From the NCBI RefSeq assembly GCF_027944005.1, contig NZ_AP027204.1, positions 2,356,001 to 2,420,000 of the forward strand: DNA of 64,000 nt. The letters run 5' to 3'. Every line of letters begins with the position of its first letter. Positions within the stretch are counted from its first letter, which is position 1. A program made the position numbers and the translations under genes. The notes beneath the pieces were generated by a model. That model was not told the DNA's origin, made no database searches, and saw only the letters and a list, made by a program, of their open reading frames with translations. Below, in pieces: positions 44,890-54,422 of the stretch. This DNA is from Polynucleobacter sp. SHI8 (lineage in GTDB: Bacteria; Pseudomonadota; Gammaproteobacteria; Burkholderiales; Burkholderiaceae).

Positions 44890-47172
44890 ATGGACACTAA
44901 AACCTCTTTAAGCTCAGATTTTTATACCTTAGATATTGGTGGCATGACTTGTGCCTCCTGCGTGGGTCGAATAGAAAAGACTGTTCAAAAAATGAGTGGC
45001 GTAGAAGCTATTAGCGTCAATTTGGCAACAGAACAGGCACGGATTCGTATCAAGCATGGCTCATCTATAACTATTGATGAAATCATTAAGGCCATCGACA
45101 AAACTGGGTATGAAGCACACCCAAGCAAGCCTTTAGGCAAAAGTTCACAACAAGAAGCAAAGTTCTCTTGGGGCATGGACGGATTAACTAAGGTAATCAT
45201 TAGCTTTGCTTTAGCTACTCCTCTTGTTTTACCTATGGTCTTAATGCCTTTTGGAATTCACTTCTCATTAAACCCATGGTGGCAACTCGCTTTAGCTACA
45301 CCCATACAATTTATTTTAGGATGGCGCTTTTATGTGGCCGGGTTCAAATCTTTACTCGCAGGTGTCGGTAATATGGATTTACTGATTGCAATCGGCACAA
45401 GTTCGGCTTATGGACTGAGTTTGTATCTGATATTTGCCCAATCACAGGATATGAATAGCCTGTACTTTGAGGGTTCGGCAGTTATCATCAGCATGGTACT
45501 TCTTGGTAAGTGGCTGGAGGCAAGGGCAAAAAAGCAGACGAGTGAAGCTATTCGTGCCTTGCAAAAACTCTGGCCAGAAAATGCCAAAGTCTTAGATATT
45601 TTGGTCAAAAACGATGCGCTTAACTTAACGGATTATCGCATTCTACCCATAGACCAAGTACTGCCAACTGACCGAGTCATTGTCTTACCTGGCGAGAGGA
45701 TACCTGTGGATGGCATGATTTTGTTCGGTCAAAGCCATGTGAATGAATCCTTACTGACAGGTGAAAGTGAACCAGTCAGAAAACAGATTCAGGATCAAGT
45801 TATTGGGGGGTCAATGAATGGTGAAGGTGCCCTCATCATTCAGGCTCAAGCAATTGGCATTGAAAGTGTGTTGTCAAAAATTATTTCTTTAGTAGAGGAA
45901 GCTCAGACTCAAAAAGCACCGATTCAAAAGCTTGTTGATCAAGTTAGCGCTATTTTTGTTCCTAGCGTTATTGCAATTGCCATATTGACCGGTTTGGCTA
46001 ACTTCCTTTATTTGGACTCTGTACCAATCGCAATTTTGCGCGCAGTATCTGTTCTAGTGATTGCCTGTCCTTGCGCTTTGGGCTTAGCCACCCCCGCGGC
46101 AATTATGGCGGGTACTGGGGTTGCGGCTCGATTTGGAATTTTGATTAAAGATCCCCAAGTATTAGAAATTGCCCACCGCATCAATGTTGTCGCATTTGAT
46201 AAAACGGGTACTCTCACGATTGGGCGCCCTAGATTAATTGAGGTTATTCCACTTACAAATGAAAAGGGAAATATTGAAGATATTCTGGCAACAGCTGCCG
46301 GGCTTCAACTCGGTAGTGAACACCCCCTTGCAAAAGCGCTACTTGAATATACGAGTGAAAAAAATATATTACCTATTACCTCATTAGAAAATAAAGCAAT
46401 AGCAGGAATAGGCATTGAAGGTAAACCCATCTGCGGTCCTTGGCTCAATGAACTGTTATGTCTTCAAAGTATTGCTTCTCTAAAGGACAATCCGCAATAC
46501 AAAGATATTGAGGAACAAATGACTTCCGCCATACTAAAAGGTAACACTATCTCAATATTGAGAGCTAAGTCTGCAGACTCATCTGTGATTGCCGCATTCA
46601 TGTTTGGCGATGAAATTAAAGCTAACGCAAAACAAGCCGTTGAAGCTTTACACCAGTTAGGCATCCGTACTGCAATGATTTCCGGTGACAACCAATCTTC
46701 AGCGGATCGTGTTGGAAAAATCATTGGTATTGATGAAGTCTTTGCGCAAGTGATGCCTAGTGATAAAGCAGATATTATTGAAAAGCTTAAAACTTCTAAA
46801 AGCAATAAAGGTCGTCAATGGGTTGCGATGATTGGTGATGGTATTAATGATGCCCCAGCTTTAGCAATTGCAGATGTAGGTATGGCAATGTCAACTGGGA
46901 CTGATGTGGCGATTCAATCTGCTGGCATCACTTTAATGCGCGGTGATCTTAGCCTAGTGCCCAATGCTATTGATATTTCGAAAAGAACTTGGAATAAAAT
47001 TCGTCAGAATCTATTTTGGGCTTTTATTTTTAATACGGCCGGCATCCCCTTGGCGGCCCTCGGATATCTCTCGCCGATGGTTGCCGGAAGTGCAATGGCT
47101 CTATCAAGTTTCTTTGTCTTAAGCAATGCCCTATTACTTAAAAAATGGCATGTTAAGGCACTTCAAGATTAG
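44890..47172 (+). CDS. copA: Cu(I)-translocating P1B-type ATPase CopA
   Basis: Exports Cu(I) from the cytoplasm. 760 residues: one N-terminal HMA domain with GMTCASC (Cys21, Cys24), eight transmembrane helices, CPC at 393-395, phosphorylation site DKTGT with Asp437, and hinge GDGINDAPAL. The TGES phosphatase loop reads LLTGESEPV. Two bases of start context are plain; divergent from copZ. Confidence 0.95.
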   Translation: MDTKTSLSSDFYTLDIGGMTCASCVGRIEKTVQKMSGVEAISVNLATEQARIRIKHGSSITIDEIIKAIDKTGYEAHPSKPLGKSSQQEAKFSWGMDGLTKVIISFALATPLVLPMVLMPFGIHFSLNPWWQLALATPIQFILGWRFYVAGFKSLLAGVGNMDLLIAIGTSSAYGLSLYLIFAQSQDMNSLYFEGSAVIISMVLLGKWLEARAKKQTSEAIRALQKLWPENAKVLDILVKNDALNLTDYRILPIDQVLPTDRVIVLPGERIPVDGMILFGQSHVNESLLTGESEPVRKQIQDQVIGGSMNGEGALIIQAQAIGIESVLSKIISLVEEAQTQKAPIQKLVDQVSAIFVPSVIAIAILTGLANFLYLDSVPIAILRAVSVLVIACPCALGLATPAAIMAGTGVAARFGILIKDPQVLEIAHRINVVAFDKTGTLTIGRPRLIEVIPLTNEKGNIEDILATAAGLQLGSEHPLAKALLEYTSEKNILPITSLENKAIAGIGIEGKPICGPWLNELLCLQSIASLKDNPQYKDIEEQMTSAILKGNTISILRAKSADSSVIAAFMFGDEIKANAKQAVEALHQLGIRTAMISGDNQSSADRVGKIIGIDEVFAQVMPSDKADIIEKLKTSKSNKGRQWVAMIGDGINDAPALAIADVGMAMSTGTDVAIQSAGITLMRGDLSLVPNAIDISKRTWNKIRQNLFWAFIFNTAGIPLAALGYLSPMVAGSAMALSSFFVLSNALLLKKWHVKALQD

Positions 47173-47192
47173 ACTTGTGCAGACTTATTTCA

Positions 47193-47474
47193 CTAGTCTA
47201 CAACCTCTACGCCTCTCCAAAAAGCAACATAGCCCGAAATATTCTTTGCGGCTGATTTTGGTTCTGAATAGAACCAGGCAGCGTCTTTATTCGATTGTGC
47301 ATTAACCTCTACATCGTAATAGCTAGCAGTACCTTTCCAGGAACATACCGAAGTTTTATCTGATTTTTTAAAAAATTTCATATTTAGACTAGCTGGTGGA
47401 AAATAATGGTTCCCCTCAACAACTATCGTCTCAACCGACTCTGCTAAAACTTCTTTATTCCACATGGCTTTCAT
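47193..47474 (-). CDS. DUF427 domain protein
   Basis: 93 residues, single DUF427 domain. MKAMWNKEVLAESVETIVVEG and YFPPASLNMKFFKKS, then CSWKGTASYYDV and AAWFYSEP are the hallmarks. Function unknown. Upstream frame to 47531 lacks family sequence; GGAGATGTT precedes ATG 47474, which I chose. Divergent from egtD, about 90 bases. Confidence 0.88.
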   Translation of the reverse strand: MKAMWNKEVLAESVETIVVEGNHYFPPASLNMKFFKKSDKTSVCSWKGTASYYDVEVNAQSNKDAAWFYSEPKSAAKNISGYVAFWRGVEVVD

Positions 47475-47565
47475 AACATCTCCGATTAAAAATAGCGAAC
47501 AGCGCATTCGACTAATTTGTAGTATAAACACTTAAATCCTATAAAAAATTAGTCATTCACTATTT

Positions 47566-48516
47566 ATGCAAAAACCTGATGTCTCTGAAAATAAAACGGT
47601 TCTCGAACAACAAAACTTTGTCCTTGAGATTGAAAAAGGGCTATTAGCTCAATCAGCATCAATTTCTCCAAAATTTTTATATGACCCTCTTGGGTCGCAT
47701 CTTTTTACCGCAATCACTTTACTACCAGAGTACTACCCCACAAGCACTGAAAAAAACATTCTAAGCCAATACAAATTGGAAATAGCGCAAACAATTGGGC
47801 CTTTTGAAACTCTGATTGATTTAGGTGCGGGGAATTGTCTAAAAGCTGAATCTCTTTTTGATTTTCTCAAACCTAGCAATTATGTTGCAATTGATTTTTC
47901 TGAAGAATACTTACAGGATGCGCTAGAAAATTTACGCAGTAAGTATCCTGATATTCATATGCAATACTTAGGTCTAGACTTTTCTCAAAACCTTATAGTG
48001 CCGAGCACCATAAATAATCATGGTAGAGTCTTTTTTTATCCTGGTTCAAGTATTGGTAATTTTCTTACATCTGAAGCTCTAACCCTACTAACTCAGATTA
48101 AAGAGCAGGCTGGCGATGGTGGTTTACTGATTGGGGTTGACCTCATGAAAGACGATCTGGTACTTAAGGCCGCATACGATGATGATCTAAAAGTAACTGC
48201 TGCATTTAATCTCAACATTTTAAGATCCATCAATGCAATTATCGGATCAAATTTCAATGTTTCGCAGTTTCGTCACAAGGTGATCATCAACCACTCTCAA
48301 CATCGTGTTGAGCTTTACTTGGAAGCTCTGGAAGATTTATTAGTTTCTTGGTCAGGAAATCATCGGTTTTTTAAAAAAGGTGAATTAATTCATACAGAAA
48401 ATTCTCATAAGTACGCGATTAATTCAATTCAACAACTATTAGAGGATGCTGGATTTAAATCGACAAAAATCTGGAAAGATCCTAAAGACTATTTTGCAGT
48501 GATTTATGCTAACTAA
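47566..48516 (+). CDS. egtD: L-histidine N-alpha-methyltransferase EgtD
   Basis: Makes hercynine by three SAM-dependent methylations of histidine, the first ergothioneine step. 316 residues with SPKFLYDPLGSHLFTAITLLPEYYPT (histidine-side motif), SAM motif IDLGAGNCLKAESLF near residue 85 and FFYPGSSIGNF near 155. Thirteen bases precede egtB, so they form an operon. Confidence 0.93.
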   Translation: MQKPDVSENKTVLEQQNFVLEIEKGLLAQSASISPKFLYDPLGSHLFTAITLLPEYYPTSTEKNILSQYKLEIAQTIGPFETLIDLGAGNCLKAESLFDFLKPSNYVAIDFSEEYLQDALENLRSKYPDIHMQYLGLDFSQNLIVPSTINNHGRVFFYPGSSIGNFLTSEALTLLTQIKEQAGDGGLLIGVDLMKDDLVLKAAYDDDLKVTAAFNLNILRSINAIIGSNFNVSQFRHKVIINHSQHRVELYLEALEDLLVSWSGNHRFFKKGELIHTENSHKYAINSIQQLLEDAGFKSTKIWKDPKDYFAVIYAN

Positions 48517-48529
48517 AACTTCTTAAACC

Positions 48530-49744
48530 ATGTTAACGACTGACTCACTCCTTAATGAATTTCACCGCTCAAGAAGCCATACAGTTAACTTAATTGCTGG
48601 CTTAAGCCCTGAGGATTGTCAGGCACAGTCGATGGATGATGCAAGTCCCGCTAAGTGGCATTTGGCGCATGTCACATGGTTTTATGAAGTGATTGTTCTC
48701 AAATCTTTTGAAAAGAACTTTGCATTTTGGAACTCTCAGTTTGCTGTGTTATTTAACAGTTATTACAACAGTGTTGGAGATAAACATCCCCGTAAACACC
48801 GCGGACTTTTAACACGACCATCGTTAAACGAAGTTCTTGAATGGCGAAAAAATGTAGAGGGTAGAGTAGAAATTCTCATTCGAGAACATTTAACTCCCGA
48901 ACTAAAATGGCTCATCAAATTAGGAATTAATCATGAGCAACAGCACCAAGAATTATTGTTAACGGATATTCAGCATCTTTTCTATCAGAACTCATTATTG
49001 CCGACCTATTCCCCCGAGACCAAAACTTCCAATTCATTCATGGAGTCTTTTCGTTGGATAGAGGGTGTTTCAGGTATTGTTGAAATTGGTTTTACGGGCA
49101 AAGACTTTCATTTTGATAATGAATCCCCTGCACATTCAATTCTTAATCAAAACCACTTCATCGCGAATCAACTGGTTACCAATCATCAATGGCTCCTATT
49201 TATAGAAGATGGTGGTTACCAAGATTCACAATGGTGGTTAGATGCTGGTTGGGCATGGGTTTGCTCTGAAGATATTACGGCGCCACTTTATTGGAATAAA
49301 AACAAAAATCGTTCATACTTTTCCTTTTCACTGCATGGTAATTTACCTATCGAACCCTCTTCACCAGTATCAAACATAAGCTATTTTGAAGCTGAAGCCT
49401 TTGCTCGTTGGGCTGATAAAAATCTAGGTGGCTTTGAAGGTGCTCGTTTACCAACTGAATTTGAGTGGGAAACTTTCGCTAAAACGAATATAGATTTGAT
49501 TGATGATCTGTTTGGTAAAGTCTGGCAATGGACCAGTAGTAACTATAGTCCTTACCCAAGATATCAAGCTTGGAAAGGTATTGCTGGAGAATACAACGGT
49601 AAATTTATGATTAACCAAATGGTTCTTAGAGGAAGTTCTGCATATACCTCGCCTGGACACGCCAGAATAACTTATCGTAATTTTTTTCCAACGCACGCTC
49701 GTTGGCAAATGACTGGTTTAAGACTTGCTAAAGATGGCGTTTAA
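48530..49744 (+). CDS. egtB: Ergothioneine-type sulfoxide synthase EgtB
   Basis: Non-heme iron enzyme that couples hercynine to a thiol. 404 residues: N-terminal DinB-like domain with AKWHLAHVTWF (His ligand) and NHEQQHQELLLTD (H-x3-H-x-E), then a C-terminal FGE-sulfatase domain with NHQWLLFIEDGGY, ARLPTEFEWE and the C-terminal RNFFPTHARWQMTGLRLA. Thiol (gamma-glutamylcysteine or cysteine) not readable. No egtC or egtE in the window. Confidence 0.93.
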   Translation: MLTTDSLLNEFHRSRSHTVNLIAGLSPEDCQAQSMDDASPAKWHLAHVTWFYEVIVLKSFEKNFAFWNSQFAVLFNSYYNSVGDKHPRKHRGLLTRPSLNEVLEWRKNVEGRVEILIREHLTPELKWLIKLGINHEQQHQELLLTDIQHLFYQNSLLPTYSPETKTSNSFMESFRWIEGVSGIVEIGFTGKDFHFDNESPAHSILNQNHFIANQLVTNHQWLLFIEDGGYQDSQWWLDAGWAWVCSEDITAPLYWNKNKNRSYFSFSLHGNLPIEPSSPVSNISYFEAEAFARWADKNLGGFEGARLPTEFEWETFAKTNIDLIDDLFGKVWQWTSSNYSPYPRYQAWKGIAGEYNGKFMINQMVLRGSSAYTSPGHARITYRNFFPTHARWQMTGLRLAKDGV

Positions 49745-49813
49745 TTGATAGTCAAAGTCTATTCTAGATTTTATGGAATATCGAGAAACACTTATTTAAT
49801 GTATTTACATCAT

Positions 49814-51007
49814 TTAATTTGATTTCATAGAATCTTTAGCTTCTATTCTATCAATCCAAAAAACCATTAATATGATGGCAAGTATTGCACAACTTCCGGA
49901 AAACAAGAATGCATAAAATGGTGAAATTGATTCATATACCCAACCAAAAATAAACGAAGCGGGAAAGAGCATAAGTCCGGTGATCAGATTAAACCAACCG
50001 AAGGCTGTTCCTGCCGACCCTTGGGGAGCCATATCTGCAACAAAAGCTTTTTCAACTCCTTCTGTTGCAGCTTTGAATAAGCCATAAATACCAAATAGAC
50101 CAAATATTTGATAGACAGAAATTTCCGGTAATCCCATAGCGATATAGAATGAGGCAAAGGCAATCCATGCAATCAAAATACACCGCTTGCGACCAAAGGT
50201 ATCAGATAGTGCCGATAAAGGAGTTCCCAAAAGAGTTGTGATCAATGATGTGGCCGCCCACATGAGGGGGATTTGTTCTTGAGGAACACCCGCTTCTCTA
50301 GCTCTTAGCAATAAGAACATGTCCGATGAATTCCCTAAAGTAAAAATGCCGACTACAACTAAATATCTTTTAAATTGAATTGGCATCCCTTCGAGTGACC
50401 AACTAAATCTGCTGGCTTGTGGCGCAACTTCCCTTGGTGGTTCCTTAATAAAAAAAGCGAGAGTAATGGCGATAATCGCAGGAACAATTGCCCAGAGAAA
50501 TATATCTTTAAGTGGAACACCCATCGATAAAAACATAGCCGCCAACAGTGGGCCAATGACTGCCCCGGCATTATCCATTGAACGATGTAAGCCATATGTT
50601 ATGCCTCGTTGATTTGCCTGCACGCTCTCGGCTAAAAGCGCATCGCGTGGCGAGCTCCTCAGCCCCTTGCCCATTCGATCTGTGAAACGAATGGCTAGAA
50701 TCATGAACCACGAATTAGCAAAAGCGATTAGAGGTCTGCCAAGTCCAGCAAGTGTGTAACCCAACACAATCCAAGGCTTAGCTTTCTTGGTTCGATCGAC
50801 AATGACCCCTGAAACTAGTTTAAAGATACTTGAAGACGCTTCGGCTATACCTTCAATAACACCAAGTACTTTAGGCCCTACCATTAAAACTGATACCAAG
50901 TACAAGGGCATTAAAGGATAGAGCATCTCGCTGGCCGAGTCGTTAACCAGACTTATAAACCCAATCAACCAAACGGTTCGAGGAAGTGCCAGTAAAGTTT
51001 TGAACAT
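49814..51007 (-). CDS. MFS transporter, 12-helix
   Basis: 397 residues, about twelve transmembrane helices. FISLVNDSASEMLYPLMPLYL begins helix 1; the loop between helices 2 and 3 has SGVIVDRTKKAKPWIVLGY and later SDTFGRKRCILIAWIAF. Similar to MFS permeases of unknown substrate often next to stress or sugar genes. Monocistronic, divergent promoter region of about 100 bases toward the hydrolase gene. Confidence 0.88.
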   Translation of the reverse strand: MFKTLLALPRTVWLIGFISLVNDSASEMLYPLMPLYLVSVLMVGPKVLGVIEGIAEASSSIFKLVSGVIVDRTKKAKPWIVLGYTLAGLGRPLIAFANSWFMILAIRFTDRMGKGLRSSPRDALLAESVQANQRGITYGLHRSMDNAGAVIGPLLAAMFLSMGVPLKDIFLWAIVPAIIAITLAFFIKEPPREVAPQASRFSWSLEGMPIQFKRYLVVVGIFTLGNSSDMFLLLRAREAGVPQEQIPLMWAATSLITTLLGTPLSALSDTFGRKRCILIAWIAFASFYIAMGLPEISVYQIFGLFGIYGLFKAATEGVEKAFVADMAPQGSAGTAFGWFNLITGLMLFPASFIFGWVYESISPFYAFLFSGSCAILAIILMVFWIDRIEAKDSMKSN

Positions 51008-51111
51008 AAGTCCACTTTACTCTTGTTTGACGATTGAAAAAGGTATTTCTTAAGCCTGTTAAGCGTATTTAACCCTCAGGACATTACATACTCTTTTAGG
51101 AAAAAAATGCC

Positions 51112-52200
51112 CTAGACAGCATATAACTGTCGTGACATCCAGTCTGCTGTTTGATCGCGATATCTATACCAAAGATTATTCACCACATGATTACCACCCG
51201 GAATGATGGATAGTACGCATGGTCCTGAAACTTCCGCAGCTAATTGCTTTGCTTGCTCTACTGGTGTCAACCGATCCTTATCCCCAGCAACAATATAAAT
51301 TGGACAAGTAATATTTTTAGCAATACCTTTTAATGACATCCGCAGTGCAACTTTTCCTGCTTCTTCAAGATTGGCGCTTTTTGTCCGAACACGAAATGCC
51401 TCAACATTGATTACAGGTCTACCCTCAAAACTTGCTGAGCGCTGATATGCACCCGATAGAGCTACGCAGGCTTTAATTCTTTTTTCAAAACAAGCTGCTC
51501 TTGGAGCTAAATGACCTCCTAAGGAAACTCCCCAAATCCCAATTCGGTTTTGATCAATATCTGACCTGGTTTCTAAATAATCACATACAGCCCCTACAGG
51601 CTCTTCAAACTCAGGGCACAGTGGAAAATCATATTCACCCTCTCCCTGACCTGGGCCATCAAATGCGAGAGTAGCTAAACCACGAACTAAGAAACGATTT
51701 TCATAATCGTCCATTTCTTCTTTTGCTGAATCTAGCCCCATACACATCACAACAATCGGGGGATTTGAGACACCTAGTGGTTTTCTTAAATTGCCATATA
51801 AAAATTTACCTTGGTATGGAATAGCGACTCTTTCGCCAGGTGGCTTTAAATGAGGTAATGCTAAATTGCGGCATTCAACAGCTTTCATATTTGCTAGGCG
51901 CATCTGCTCCAAATCGTTCACAAATAAAAATTTACCAAAGTGATAACAAACGGCCGCACGTGTCCAATGTTGACTCGCTGAATATTCAAAACCGTCATTA
52001 AATGCTTCATGTCCTAGGCCTTCATGGATAGCGGCTCTTTGTGACCAGGCCTGACACCAATTATCCCAATGTTCCAAGCTTGCAGTAACTTCTAAGAAAT
52101 CTGTCATCGGCACGCCATTAGCGACAAAACGTGGTGCCCAATGCGAAATAGCCGATTCAATACGTGGATCTTTTGTCTGTTCGTTTGTGGTTTGTGTCAT
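51112..52200 (-). CDS. Alpha/beta hydrolase (FrsA/dipeptidyl-aminopeptidase-like)
   Basis: 362-residue cytoplasmic hydrolase. N-terminal helical lid, then alpha/beta core: oxyanion region VVMCMGLDSAKEEMDD, nucleophile Ser in GVSLGGHLAPRA near residue 225, Asp in VAGDKDRLTP and His in IPGGNHVVNN. Relatives cleave amides or C-C bonds of cyclic acids (for example 2,6-dihydroxypseudo-oxynicotine hydrolase-type). Begins one base after the stop of the Bug gene upstream, i.e. they are coupled. Confidence 0.88.
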   Translation of the reverse strand: MTQTTNEQTKDPRIESAISHWAPRFVANGVPMTDFLEVTASLEHWDNWCQAWSQRAAIHEGLGHEAFNDGFEYSASQHWTRAAVCYHFGKFLFVNDLEQMRLANMKAVECRNLALPHLKPPGERVAIPYQGKFLYGNLRKPLGVSNPPIVVMCMGLDSAKEEMDDYENRFLVRGLATLAFDGPGQGEGEYDFPLCPEFEEPVGAVCDYLETRSDIDQNRIGIWGVSLGGHLAPRAACFEKRIKACVALSGAYQRSASFEGRPVINVEAFRVRTKSANLEEAGKVALRMSLKGIAKNITCPIYIVAGDKDRLTPVEQAKQLAAEVSGPCVLSIIPGGNHVVNNLWYRYRDQTADWMSRQLYAV

Positions 52201-52201
52201 T

Positions 52202-53203
52202 TTAGTCAGCCTGTATATTTGCGTTTTTGATAATAGGAGTCCAACGTTTGATTTCTGTTTTCACAAAATCTTCTAAAGACTCAGGTGTTGAAGCGGATGC
52301 TTGAATACCCTGTTTCAAGAATAGTTCTTTTACATCTGGACGACGTAGGATTTCTGTAATGTCTTGATTCAATTTTTGAATGACTGCTTTAGGGGTTTTT
52401 GCTGCGGTAAAAAGTCCAAACCACAATTTAGCATCCATTCCCGTCAGTCCTGCTTCTGATGCACTCGGGACTTCTGGTAAGCCGGGAAATCGATCGTTAG
52501 TTGAAACAACTAATGCTTTTAATTTTCCCGTTTTTAACTGTGCAGCTGCAGTCACTGGAGACAAAAACGAAACTTGAGTTTCGTTGGCGAGTAGAGCCGT
52601 TAAGCCTGCGCCAGCACTCTTATAAGGGATATGCATCATATTGACGCCTGTCACTTGTTTAAATAACTCTCCAGTTAAATGACTAATCGTGCCATTGCCA
52701 GCTGATGAGAAATTGAGGTCATTTCTTTTTTTGGCATATTGAATAAATTCAGCAACTGTATTGGCTGGAATACTTGGATGCACCATCATCACAGTTACGC
52801 CAGTTGCAACCATGGACACTCCAGCTAAATCTTTTACAGGATCATAAGGAAGGTTAGGGTATAAAACAACGGCGCTCACCATAGGTCCTGCATGCCCCAT
52901 CAATAAGCTATATCCATCTGCGGGAGCTTTGGCAACTATATCAGCCGGCACAGTGCCGCCAGCACCTGCACGATTATCAACAATCACCGGTTGACCCCAT
53001 TTTTCAGATAGCTTTTGCGCGATAACGCGCGACAAATAATCAGCGGTACTCCCAGGGCCATGACCAAAAATACGAACAGGTCTATTGGGGTACTCTTGTG
53101 CACTAATAGGCCCACTCAATACCATCAACATGCATAGAAAAAACTTTTGCCAATGTTTTACATGGCAGCAAAATAGCATGCGCATTCCACAACTGAGTTT
53201 CAA
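52202..53203 (-). CDS. Bug/TctC-type periplasmic solute receptor
   Basis: 333 residues; TTG start at 53203 has GGAG five bases upstream, ATGs at 53185 and 53179 are alternatives. Signal peptide ends SGPISA, then QEYPNRPVRIFGHGPGSTADYLSR, with an unusual Gly-His-Gly-Pro in the ligand loop. HIPYKSAGAGLTALLANET follows. Coupled to the alpha/beta hydrolase gene (gap one base), suggesting the ligand is that enzyme's substrate. Confidence 0.9.
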   Translation of the reverse strand: MKLSCGMRMLFCCHVKHWQKFFLCMLMVLSGPISAQEYPNRPVRIFGHGPGSTADYLSRVIAQKLSEKWGQPVIVDNRAGAGGTVPADIVAKAPADGYSLLMGHAGPMVSAVVLYPNLPYDPVKDLAGVSMVATGVTVMMVHPSIPANTVAEFIQYAKKRNDLNFSSAGNGTISHLTGELFKQVTGVNMMHIPYKSAGAGLTALLANETQVSFLSPVTAAAQLKTGKLKALVVSTNDRFPGLPEVPSASEAGLTGMDAKLWFGLFTAAKTPKAVIQKLNQDITEILRRPDVKELFLKQGIQASASTPESLEDFVKTEIKRWTPIIKNANIQAD

Positions 53204-53400
53204 TGTGTCTCCTTCATTATTTATCTATTTCCAAACCGAAAATTGTTGGATTGGATTTTTTTAATATTTTTATTACTTTAACATTATTCTTATGAGGCGA
53301 TTATGTATATTGTTGTTTCATAAAGCCTATAACTTTTTGGGGTAATCAAAATTTTTTGTAGCCTATGACAATATCGCTACTTGCTATTGAAAGATGGCGT

Positions 53401-53811
53401 CTAATCAACCAACCGATACAAAGACCATCCCAAATTAAGAACTACTAGGGATATCAGTGTGTAAAAAGTGAATTTCATTCCCAAGACCCGTTTACTGAAG
53501 TCTGGCGGTGGCTGATTAATTCCTTGAGCATGAATCAGTCTACCAACAATGAGAGTGATACCAGTGATAGCAACCAACCACCAAGGCGCACCATTTAACT
53601 CAAGGCAAGCGATCAAGATAATGCCAAAAGGAACATACTCAGCAAAGTTGCCTTGGGCTCGAATAGCTCTCTCTAAATCTTCAAAACCACCACTTCCTAA
53701 GCCAACTTGATTCTTTCTTCTTAGCTTGATAACAGCAAAAGAAAGTTTAATAAAAATAGTTGTTAATACGGCGGCAATCATAGAAGTTACTATAAGCATT
53801 AAAAACTCCAA
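53401..53811 (-). CDS. MAPEG family membrane protein
   Basis: 136 residues, four helices. RAIRAQGNFAEYVPFGIILIACLE is the MAPEG signature, with GRLIHAQGI following. Family members include microsomal glutathione S-transferases; bacterial ones are poorly defined. RBS GGAG is weak. Stands alone between the Bug gene and the intergenic region with the FNR-like site. Confidence 0.87.
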   Translation of the reverse strand: MEFLMLIVTSMIAAVLTTIFIKLSFAVIKLRRKNQVGLGSGGFEDLERAIRAQGNFAEYVPFGIILIACLELNGAPWWLVAITGITLIVGRLIHAQGINQPPPDFSKRVLGMKFTFYTLISLVVLNLGWSLYRLVD

Positions 53812-53823
53812 AGTTTATTTCAT

Positions 53824-53958
53824 TCATTTTAAGGTAACGACGAATAAATCCCCCGAATGCGATTTAGGTTTTTTATGTCCGATGGTGGAATCGGCCACAC
53901 GAGAGGACATTGGCTTTTTCTTGGGCGCTACATTCACGACCAAGCACATGCTATACAT
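53824..53958 (-). CDS. Possible small protein, 44 residues
   Basis: Open frame from ATG 53958 to TGA at 53824-53826; it is too short for the usual size cut-off. Reads MYSMCLVVNVAPKKKPMSS, then RVADSTIGHKKPKSHSGDLF and VVTLK. The stretch is visibly GC-richer than the surrounding intergenic DNA, and an FNR-type palindrome lies about 70 bases upstream. No Shine-Dalgarno is evident and I recognise no family. It may be a small protein or the coding-like remnant of one; the opposite strand also has a 38-codon frame. Confidence 0.35.
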   Translation of the reverse strand: MYSMCLVVNVAPKKKPMSSRVADSTIGHKKPKSHSGDLFVVTLK

Positions 53959-54025
53959 CGCAGAATGTATTTTAGGTATGCTCTGTAGAATAAATTTGTA
54001 CCTATTAAAAAATAATAATGAGTGC

Positions 54026-54047
54026 TTGTTTGATTTTGATCAAACAA
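54026..54047. promoter_or_regulatory. FNR/Anr-type palindrome
   Basis: TTGTTTGAT, TTTG, ATCAAACAA: a perfect 9-bp inverted repeat containing the FNR core TTGAT-N4-ATCAA at 54030-54043. The nearest downstream frames on the minus strand are the 44-residue ORF and MAPEG. A -10 is weak (TAATAG at 54007-54002). Could also be read as a stem-loop. Confidence 0.6.
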
Positions 54048-54152
54048 ATGCTAGAAATACCCTTCTGCTTTAATTTCGTTTTAGCTAATTATCTCTACGT
54101 GTTCGAGTAATCTACCTTTAGTACTTAAGTGACATCGGTTTTAAAACACTTT

Positions 54153-54422
54153 TTAAAGGCTTTTAATAAACTTGATAACATTTTGTCCCACCACGAGTAC
54201 TTTAGAAGCCATCTTAGGCTTGTAATGAACAAGTGCTGTGAATGCCGTAGTCCAGAGTAGCGGACTGTTCTTTAAAAAATGAAGGGCATCAAGCCCTTTA
54301 TCAGCCCAAGAGATTGGCTTTTTAAAGGCCTCGAAGTGATCCCCGAACTCTTTCCTCTCTCGATTAGACTGAGCTTGAAGCTCTCGCCGGCGAAGCTTCA
54401 AGTCCTTTAGGTAACCAGTCAT
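54153..54422 (-). CDS. YqjK-like protein
   Basis: 89 residues. N-terminal charged helix LKLRRRELQAQSNRERKEF and a C-terminal segment YKPKMASKVLVVGQNVIKFIKSL fit the YqjK-like family, third of the enterobacterial yqjD-yqjE-yqjK set. Its ATG overlaps the yqjE-like stop by four bases. Function unknown; membrane association likely. Confidence 0.75.
   Translation of the reverse strand: MTGYLKDLKLRRRELQAQSNRERKEFGDHFEAFKKPISWADKGLDALHFLKNSPLLWTTAFTALVHYKPKMASKVLVVGQNVIKFIKSL

Noticed and set aside
53726..54073. 115-codon plus-strand frame across the MAPEG start
   Set aside because: Overlaps the MAPEG 5' end, no Shine-Dalgarno, composition unlike a protein; the minus-strand 44-codon frame is the better candidate.
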